10,751 nt of DNA. It comes from JBDSTZ01 sp039927975. GTDB taxonomy: Bacteria; Pseudomonadota; Gammaproteobacteria; Burkholderiales; Burkholderiaceae_D. Below, piece after piece: positions 6,132 to 10,751 of the stretch. The stretch is from assembly GCA_039927975.1 (NCBI GenBank), contig JBDSTZ010000064.1, positions 1 through 10,751 of the forward strand. Reading direction: 5' to 3'. A program made the position numbers and the translations under genes. The first letter of the stretch is position 1; each line of letters starts with the position of its first letter. Under the pieces are notes generated by a model. That model was not told the DNA's origin, made no database searches, and was given only the letters and a program-made list of their open reading frames with translations.

Positions 6132-7571
6132 ATGAGAAAAAACAATCTGAAATTCGACCAGCGCCACGACCACCAGCCGGAGCTGTCCCTGGTGCCGCCA
6201 GAGCAATTGCCCACACCCTTGTGGCCGCAAGAAGTCCATCCCGCTATCCCCGACCATCCCCCCATCCCTGAACAAGCGACCGTTTCGGTCAAAACCAAAT
6301 ACCGCTTCGCCCTGGTCTGCGCCGCCCTGTGGGCCTGCATATCGTTCTTCGCCGCCGGCCAATGGCTGCGCGACTTGACCCAGCTGCTTGGAAAATTCAG
6401 CGCCAACCTGATCGTCCTTGGCATCGTCACCATCCCCGGATTCATCAACGCCTTCCTCGTCAGTTCTCTGCTGATGGACCGCCGTCCGAAACGACGCCCG
6501 CTGGCATCGCTGCCCGGCCTGACCATCCTGGTCGCCGCCTACAACGAAGAGCAATCGATTCTCGGCACGATCGAGAGCATCGCCGCCCAGGACTACGCGG
6601 CGCCGCTCGACGTCATCGTCATCAGCGATGGCTCGACCGACCGCACCATGGAAATTCTGCGCACGCTGTCCTATCCCTGGCTGCGCGTGGTCGACCTCAA
6701 GAAGAATGGCGGCAAGGCCAATGCCCTGAACGCCGGCTTGAAACTGGCCCGGCACGACTTGACGATCACCCTCGACGGCGACTCCTTCCTGCACAAGGAT
6801 GCCCTGGTCAACCTGGTCGAACGCTATGTGAATGGGCCGCGCGACACGGCGGCGGTGGCTGGAGCGGTGCTGGTTCGCAATTCGCGCAACAACCTCATCT
6901 CGGGCGTCCAGGAGTGGGATTACTTTCACGGCATCGCCGCCGTCAAGCGGGTCCAGAGTCTGTACGAGGGCACCCTGGTGGCGCAGGGCGCGTTCTCGCT
7001 CTACCGCACCGATGTGCTGCGCGAAATCGGCGGTTGGCCCGACCTGGTCGGCGAGGACATCGTCCTGACCTGGGCGATCCTGGAAAAAGGCTACCGGGTC
7101 GGCTATTGCGAGGACGCCTGCTCCTTCACCAACGCGCCGGCCTCGTTCGGCCAGTTCATCCGCCAACGCCAGCGCTGGGCGCGCGGTCTCATCGAAGCGC
7201 TCAAATGCCACTGGCGCCTGTTGTTCCAGCGCCGCATGTCGACCATCTTCATCTGGTTCAATCTGATGCTCCCGTACATGGACGTGGTCTTCACCGCCAC
7301 CTTCATTCCGGGGCTGGTGCTGGCGCTGTGCGGCTATTATTGGCTGGCCGGCCCGATGACGCTGCTGGTTCTGCCGCTGACCCTGCTCGTCAACTACCTG
7401 ATGTTTTCCATTCAGCGCAAGATGTTCGTCACCCAGGGGCTGGCGGTGCGCCGCAACCGCATGGGATTCGCCGCCTACGCCTTGCTGTACGGAGCCGTCC
7501 TGCAACCGGCCTGTGTGATGGGCTATTGCAAGGAAGTGCTCAACATGCCCAAAAAATGGGGCACCAAATAA
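6132..7571 (+). CDS. Membrane family-2 glycosyltransferase, PgaC/hyaluronan-synthase-like
   Basis: Probably a processive glycosyltransferase in the inner membrane that polymerises a sugar from a nucleotide-sugar donor into an exopolysaccharide. From ATG 6132 it has 479 residues. A proline-rich cytoplasmic tail of about 55 residues precedes two membrane helices (about 58-76 and 92-114). The GT-A domain follows, with AAYNEEQS, ISDGSTD (Asp166), LDGDS (Asp215, Asp217), the predicted catalytic GED (308-309) and QRQRW (345-349). Two or three membrane helices lie at about 372-425, and one near 455-470. This order matches poly-N-acetylglucosamine, hyaluronan and chitin synthases; the exact polymer cannot be told. 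An upstream in-frame TTG at 6048 was rejected: the added residues look like non-coding repeat, although ATG 6132 has no clear ribosome site. No other polysaccharide gene (for example pgaA, B or D) lies beside it. Confidence 0.85.
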   Translation: MRKNNLKFDQRHDHQPELSLVPPEQLPTPLWPQEVHPAIPDHPPIPEQATVSVKTKYRFALVCAALWACISFFAAGQWLRDLTQLLGKFSANLIVLGIVTIPGFINAFLVSSLLMDRRPKRRPLASLPGLTILVAAYNEEQSILGTIESIAAQDYAAPLDVIVISDGSTDRTMEILRTLSYPWLRVVDLKKNGGKANALNAGLKLARHDLTITLDGDSFLHKDALVNLVERYVNGPRDTAAVAGAVLVRNSRNNLISGVQEWDYFHGIAAVKRVQSLYEGTLVAQGAFSLYRTDVLREIGGWPDLVGEDIVLTWAILEKGYRVGYCEDACSFTNAPASFGQFIRQRQRWARGLIEALKCHWRLLFQRRMSTIFIWFNLMLPYMDVVFTATFIPGLVLALCGYYWLAGPMTLLVLPLTLLVNYLMFSIQRKMFVTQGLAVRRNRMGFAAYALLYGAVLQPACVMGYCKEVLNMPKKWGTK

Positions 7572-7612
7572 TGGCTGAGGCGCAGGGCGCGGCGATCAAT
7601 TATGGTGCGCAT

Positions 7613-7629
7613 TGCACCAAACAAGTGCG
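7613..7629. promoter_or_regulatory. NtrC-type binding site, upstream copy
   Basis: TGCACC-AAACA-AGTGCG fits the NtrC consensus TGCACC-N5-GGTGCA with two mismatches, both in the right half. Its centre is 29 bases from that of the next site and about 168 bases before the predicted sigma-54 start. That is in the range of the paired enhancer sites upstream of enterobacterial glnA. Confidence 0.6.
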
Positions 7630-7633
7630 CAAG

Positions 7634-7662
7634 TTGACGTATGCACCAATATGGTGCATAAT
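7634..7662 (+). promoter_or_regulatory. Candidate sigma-70 promoter P1 of glnA, overlapping the NtrC site
   Basis: TTGACG (7634-7639) and CATAAT (7657-7662) are spaced by exactly 17 bases and each match the consensus at five of six positions. The spacer is filled by the strong NtrC site. This parallels glnAp1 of Escherichia coli, which NtrC represses. The start would be near 7669, leaving a leader of about 170 bases. Confidence 0.6.
7642..7658. promoter_or_regulatory. NtrC-type binding site, near-perfect copy
   Basis: TGCACCAATATGGTGCA matches the NtrC consensus fully in both halves. The palindrome extends to nine-base arms (7640-7648 and 7652-7660) around a three-base centre. It lies wholly between the -35 and -10 boxes of a sigma-70-like promoter (7634-7662), so bound NtrC should block that promoter while acting as enhancer for the sigma-54 promoter. 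The binding logic is known from enterobacteria; its use here is inferred. Confidence 0.85.
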
Positions 7663-7690
7663 TGACGAAGCGCAAGAATGCGCGTAAAAT
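7662..7690 (+). promoter_or_regulatory. Candidate second sigma-70 promoter of glnA
   Basis: TTGACG (7662-7667) and TAAAAT (7685-7690) are again 17 bases apart, each five of six to consensus. The box starts exactly 28 bases after P1 and shares one base with the P1 -10 hexamer. The spacer contains GCGC-AAGAAT-GCGC but no good NtrC site. This promoter could give basal glnA transcription that bound NtrC blocks less directly. Confidence 0.5.
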
Positions 7691-7762
7691 CCGCGTGTTC
7701 CAATTTATGGCGCTTCTGCAGCGGTGAAATCGACAGCGCGCGACTATGCGCACCGTTTTAGC

Positions 7763-7778
7763 TGGCACGGATTCTGCT
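7763..7778 (+). promoter_or_regulatory. Sigma-54 (RpoN) promoter of glnA
   Basis: TGGCACGGATTCTGCT fits the sigma-54 pattern TGGCACR-N4-TTGCW with a single mismatch, and the invariant GG (-24) and GC (-12) have the right spacing. Transcription would start near 7789, about 53 bases before the glnA ATG. With NtrC sites roughly 140 and 168 bases upstream, the arrangement is that of a classical nitrogen-starvation promoter. Confidence 0.85.
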
Positions 7779-7841
7779 ATCAACCCCCTTGAGTTTGCGC
7801 AAAGAATCGTTGCGCACCCCACATTAATTTAGGAGATTTGA

Positions 7842-9257
7842 ATGGCAATGACCGCCGCAGAAGTGCTGAAAATGGCCAAAGACAACGAAGTCAAATTCGT
7901 TGATTTCCGCTTTGCCGACACCCGTGGCAAAGAGCAGCACGTGACTGTTCCTGTTTCGCATTTCGACCTCGACAAATTTGAGTCGGGTCACGCTTTCGAC
8001 GGTTCGTCGATCGCCGGCTGGAAGGGTATTGAAGCGTCGGACATGATCCTGATGCCGGACCCAAACACCGCCAACATCGATCCATTCATGGAAGAGACCA
8101 CCCTGTTCATGCAGTGTGACGTCATCGAGCCGGCCGACGGCAAAGGTTACGACCGTGATCCACGCTCCATCGCCAAGCGCGCTGAAGCCTATCTGAAATC
8201 GTCGGGCCACGGCGACACCGCCTACTTCGGTCCAGAGCCAGAATTCTTCATCTTTGATTCGGTCCGCTGGAAAATCGACATGTCCGGCTGCTTCGTCAAG
8301 ATCGATTCGGACGAAGCTTCCTGGTCGACCGATGCCAAGACCGAAGGCGGCAACAGCGGCCACCGTCCGACCGTCAAGGGCGGCTACTTCCCAGTGCCAC
8401 CAGTCGACAGCTTCCAGGACATGCGTTCGGAAATGTGCCTGATCCTTGAATCGCTCGGCATCCCTGTCGAAGTGCACCACCACGAAGTGGCCGGCGCCGG
8501 CCAGAACGAAATCGGCACCAAGTTCTCGACCCTGGTCGAGCGCGCCGACTGGACCCAGAACCTGAAGTATGTGGTCTGGAACGTCGCCCACAGCTATGGC
8601 AAAACCGCCACCTTCATGCCGAAGCCTATCGTTGGCGACAACGGTTCGGGCATGCACGTGCACCAGTCGATCTGGAAAGACGGCAAGAACCTGTTCGCCG
8701 GCGACGGCTATGCCGGCCTGTCGGAAACCGCACTGTTCTACATCGGCGGCATCATCAAGCACGCCAAGGCGCTGAACGCCATCACCAACCCAGGCACCAA
8801 CTCGTACAAGCGCCTGGTGCCAGGTTTCGAAGCGCCGGTCAAGCTGGCTTACTCGGCTAAAAACCGTTCGGCCTCGATCCGTATTCCGCACGTCGCCAAT
8901 CCAAAAGGCCGTCGTATCGAAACCCGTTTCCCGGATCCACTGGCTAACGTCTACCTGTGCTTCGCAGCGCTGCTGATGGCAGGTCTCGACGGTATCGCCA
9001 ACAAGATCCATCCGGGCGAAGCCGCATCGAAAGACCTCTACCATCTGCCGCCGGAAGAAGACGCGCTGATCCCAACCGTTTGCGCATCGCTCGAAGAAGC
9101 CCTCGACGCGCTGAACAAGGACCGCGAATTCCTGACCCGTGGCGGTGTGTTCAGCGACAGCATGATCGACGCCTACATCGAGCTGAAAATGCAAGACGTC
9201 CAGCGTATGCGCATGACCACGCACCCAGCCGAATTCGATATGTACTATTCGCTGTAA
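7842..9257 (+). CDS. glnA: Glutamine synthetase, type I (GlnA)
   Basis: GlnA makes glutamine from glutamate, ammonia and ATP and works as a cytoplasmic dodecamer; it is the main entry of ammonium into metabolism. The 471-residue product has the full length of bacterial GSI. Visible motifs are FDGSSI with the catalytic Asp53, FGPEPEF (129-135, metal and ATP site), EVHHHEVAGAGQNEIG, SGMHVHQS with His272, NRSASIRIP (341 on) and RRIETRFPD. Tyr400 within DLYHLPPEE matches the tyrosine adenylylated by GlnE in the GSI-beta subtype, so covalent control is expected. The ATG is preceded by AGGAGA at a good distance. A six-base stem (7797-7802 with 7810-7815) lies in the leader ahead of the ribosome site. 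Transcription is probably under NtrC and sigma-54. Nothing is missing or broken. Confidence 0.99.
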   Translation: MAMTAAEVLKMAKDNEVKFVDFRFADTRGKEQHVTVPVSHFDLDKFESGHAFDGSSIAGWKGIEASDMILMPDPNTANIDPFMEETTLFMQCDVIEPADGKGYDRDPRSIAKRAEAYLKSSGHGDTAYFGPEPEFFIFDSVRWKIDMSGCFVKIDSDEASWSTDAKTEGGNSGHRPTVKGGYFPVPPVDSFQDMRSEMCLILESLGIPVEVHHHEVAGAGQNEIGTKFSTLVERADWTQNLKYVVWNVAHSYGKTATFMPKPIVGDNGSGMHVHQSIWKDGKNLFAGDGYAGLSETALFYIGGIIKHAKALNAITNPGTNSYKRLVPGFEAPVKLAYSAKNRSASIRIPHVANPKGRRIETRFPDPLANVYLCFAALLMAGLDGIANKIHPGEAASKDLYHLPPEEDALIPTVCASLEEALDALNKDREFLTRGGVFSDSMIDAYIELKMQDVQRMRMTTHPAEFDMYYSL

Positions 9258-9283
9258 TCAAAAATACATTTGCATTATTTCCT

Positions 9284-9309
9284 TGTCAGCAGGTGTGAAT
9301 CTGCTGACA
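9284..9309 (+). repeat. First hairpin downstream of glnA
   Basis: TGTCAGCAG (9284-9292) and CTGCTGACA (9301-9309) form a perfect nine-base stem with an eight-base loop, 26 bases after the glnA stop. No T-run follows, so it may protect or shape the mRNA 3' end rather than terminate. A true intrinsic terminator lies 22 bases further on. Confidence 0.6.
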
Positions 9310-9330
9310 TTGAAACTGTAAATGAGGTGT

Positions 9331-9370
9331 AAAAAACGCGAGAAGAGCGACAGCTTTCCTCGCGTTTTTT
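9331..9370 (+). terminator. Intrinsic terminator of glnA
   Basis: CGCGAG (9337-9342) pairs with CTCGCG (9359-9364); it is preceded by six A and followed by six T, so the stem can extend to 12 bases and it could work in both directions. It should end most glnA transcripts and uncouple glnA from the DUF4124 and glnL genes. Confidence 0.88.
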
Positions 9371-9433
9371 GTTGGATGTTGTATATTCGTCGCTGAGTCT
9401 AATTCACTACGGCAAGCCCGTGAAACCCTGCTG

Positions 9434-10003
9434 ATGCCAATGACAATGCGAGCCCTTGCCACCCCGTCGCGCGCGCCGTTTGCGCTGCCCGCGATCGCGC
9501 GCCTGGCGACCGTCCTCGCTGCCGGCCTGGCGATCAGCTTGCTGGCCGCGCTGCCCGCGCATGCCGATGGCACCATCTATAAATGCGTCGACGAAAACGG
9601 CCGCATCGAATTCACCGACGTCAACAAGCGCGGCTGCAAGCCGCTCGACCTGCCGGGCGCCATCGCCGCGCCTGCGCCGCGCCGCAACGCCGGCGCGTCG
9701 TCATCGTCATCCCGGCCGCCCGCCGCGCCGGCCGTCACGCCGGTCGATTTTCCAAAGGTGAACACCTCGCAGCAGCGCGCGCGCGACAACGACCGCCGCG
9801 AGATTCTCGAAGATGAATTGCGCAACGAGGAAAAAAAGCTGGCCGAACTGCGCCGCGAATTCAACAACGGCGCGCTGGATGGCCAGGGCGCCGACAAGAG
9901 TAGTGCGAAGTACCAGGAACGGGTGGCGCATCTGCGCGAGAACGTGAACCGCTCCGAACAGAATGTCGCCGCGCTCAAGCGCGAAATCGGCAATATAAAA
10001 TAG
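9434..10003 (+). CDS. Secreted DUF4124 protein with C-terminal coiled coil
   Basis: A 189-residue protein with a long N-region, a hydrophobic core at about 24-41 and a likely signal-peptidase site after PAHA (residue 44), so it is expected in the periplasm. The mature start carries the DUF4124 signature (IYKCVDENGRIEFTD, about 48-62). Cys51 and Cys68 could pair. An Ala/Pro/Ser linker follows, then charged heptad-like helices at about 113-146 and 158-186. DUF4124 proteins are common in beta- and gammaproteobacteria and have no agreed function. Possible starts are ATG 9434, 9440 and 9446, none with a clear ribosome site. It sits between glnA and glnL, an order I believe recurs in Oxalobacteraceae, but a role in nitrogen control is not shown. 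It lies beyond the glnA terminator, so a promoter of its own is likely, though none is convincing. Confidence 0.85.
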   Translation: MPMTMRALATPSRAPFALPAIARLATVLAAGLAISLLAALPAHADGTIYKCVDENGRIEFTDVNKRGCKPLDLPGAIAAPAPRRNAGASSSSSRPPAAPAVTPVDFPKVNTSQQRARDNDRREILEDELRNEEKKLAELRREFNNGALDGQGADKSSAKYQERVAHLRENVNRSEQNVAALKREIGNIK

Positions 10004-10016
10004 CACCGGCCGGGCC

Positions 10017-10040
10017 GACCTGGCGCAGCATGGCCAGGTC
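10017..10040 (+). repeat. GC-rich hairpin between the DUF4124 gene and glnL
   Basis: GACCTGGC (10017-10024) and GCCAGGTC (10033-10040) form a perfect eight-base stem with an eight-base loop, 13 bases after the DUF4124 stop. No T-run follows. It could act in mRNA processing or as a weak terminator. The gap 10004-10143 otherwise shows only more GC-rich self-complementarity (for example GGCCAC-C-GTGGCC near 10080) and no clear promoter. Confidence 0.45.
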
Positions 10041-10143
10041 CAACCGGACCGGCTTACGCGAGACGGGTCATAGCGAACCGGGCCACCGTGGCCGGCGCCG
10101 CCTTGTCCTGGCCGCGACAACGTCCATACCGAACTGCATGCCC

Positions 10144-10751
10144 ATGACAACCAGCTCCACCCATCCCGCCAGCACCGGCCCGGCCCAGGCCGAAGGTATG
10201 GCCGGCCTTGAACTGCTGGCCTCGGCCGTGCTGCTGCTCGACCAGCACGGCACCATCCGCTACGCCAATCCGGCCGCCGAAAACCTGCTTGAAAGTTCCC
10301 AGCGCGCGCTCACGCGCCTGAAACTGAGTTCGCTGTTCGCCAATGGCGACGAGCTCGACCGCCTGTTCCTGCAAGCCCAGGAAAGCAAGTACGGCGACCT
10401 GCGCCAGGACTTGACGCTCGAACGCAGCGGCCGCGACGCGCTGCACGTGCACAGCATCGTCAGCACCACCGCCGAGGGCGAGCTGGTGATCGAGCTGCGC
10501 GAGAACGTCCAGCAGATCAAGCTCGAACGCGAGGAGCGCATCCTCGACCAGAGCCAGGTCAACAAGGAACTGATCCGCAACCTGGCGCACGAGATCAAGA
10601 ACCCGCTCGGCGGCATCCGTGGCGCGGCCCAGCTGCTCGAACTCGAACTGCCGGCCCGCCACCTGACCCAGCTGCGCGAATACACCCAGGTCATCATCAA
10701 GGAAGCGGACCGCCTGCAAACCCTGGTCGACCGCCTGCTGGCGCCGCACCG
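10144..10751 (+). CDS. glnL: Nitrogen regulation sensor kinase GlnL (NtrB), 5' part
   Basis: GlnL/NtrB is the cytoplasmic histidine kinase and phosphatase of the nitrogen two-component system; PII protein decides whether it phosphorylates or dephosphorylates NtrC. The window holds 202 codons with no stop, so the gene is cut by the window edge. A PAS-like domain covers about residues 18-110 (LLASAVLLLDQHGTIRYANP, ENLLESS). The dimerisation and phosphotransfer helix follows, with RNLAHEIKNPLGGIRGAAQL; His149 is the predicted phosphorylated residue. The ATP-binding domain lies outside. An in-frame ATG at 10138 is an equally possible start; neither has an evident ribosome site. No membrane segment is seen, as expected for NtrB. 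Its partner NtrC probably follows downstream, and NtrC-type sites sit before glnA in this window. Confidence 0.93.
   Translation, partial: MTTSSTHPASTGPAQAEGMAGLELLASAVLLLDQHGTIRYANPAAENLLESSQRALTRLKLSSLFANGDELDRLFLQAQESKYGDLRQDLTLERSGRDALHVHSIVSTTAEGELVIELRENVQQIKLEREERILDQSQVNKELIRNLAHEIKNPLGGIRGAAQLLELELPARHLTQLREYTQVIIKEADRLQTLVDRLLAPH

Noticed and set aside
6051..7505. Long minus-strand frame opposite the glycosyltransferase
   Set aside because: Antisense artefact of GC-rich codon bias; the plus strand carries all catalytic motifs.
7603..7619. TGGTGC-N5-GCACCA palindrome as a third NtrC site
   Set aside because: The half-sites point outward, the reverse of the NtrC arrangement. The right half is better read as the left half of the site at 7613-7629.
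7824..9224. Long minus-strand frame opposite glnA
   Set aside because: Antisense of a certain glutamine synthetase gene; no recognisable motif or ribosome site.
10054..10749. Minus-strand frame opposite glnL
   Set aside because: Antisense of the kinase; the plus strand reads PAS and H-box motifs with no stop to the window edge.
1..10751. CRISPR array, tRNA or rRNA genes, intact insertion sequence
   Set aside because: No regularly spaced repeats, no cloverleaf-like segments, no rRNA-like stretches and no transposase reading frame were seen.

Overview
The window looks like chromosome of a GC-rich betaproteobacterium, most likely Oxalobacteraceae (Massilia/Telluria/Duganella group). This rests on codon use, on the order glnA - DUF4124 gene - glnL (ntrB), and on an orphan TAXI-type binding protein; no database search supports it. 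There are eight supported protein genes. I see no rRNA, tRNA, CRISPR array or intact insertion sequence.

Layout. (1) 1-1578: a short leader and a membrane-anchored TAXI-family solute-binding protein with no TRAP permease beside it. (2) 1579-5357: an accessory-looking block in less GC-biased DNA with three genes: a 102-residue unknown protein, an 832-residue protein with a DUF4238-like N-terminus, a central SEC-C zinc motif and a large unrecognised C-terminal half, and a protein of about 125-151 residues with a doubtful start. (3) 5358-5816, minus strand: a single-domain rhodanese converging on that block. (4) 5817-7571: a 315-base divergent intergenic region with repeats and candidate promoters, then a membrane family-2 glycosyltransferase of the PgaC/hyaluronan-synthase type. 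(5) 7572-10751: a nitrogen-regulation locus with an elaborate glnA control region, glnA, an intrinsic terminator, a secreted DUF4124/coiled-coil protein, and the 5' part of glnL, cut by the window end.

How it fits together. The glnA upstream region has two NtrC-type sites, a near-consensus sigma-54 promoter and two tandem sigma-70-like promoters. One NtrC site lies inside the spacer of the first sigma-70 promoter, as in enterobacterial glnAp1/glnAp2 logic. GlnL, the kinase for NtrC, is encoded just downstream, so sensor and target are in one locus. The best candidate for something undescribed is the 832-residue DUF4238/SEC-C protein and its two small neighbours. The sequence does not show what they do, and no defence function can be claimed from sequence alone.
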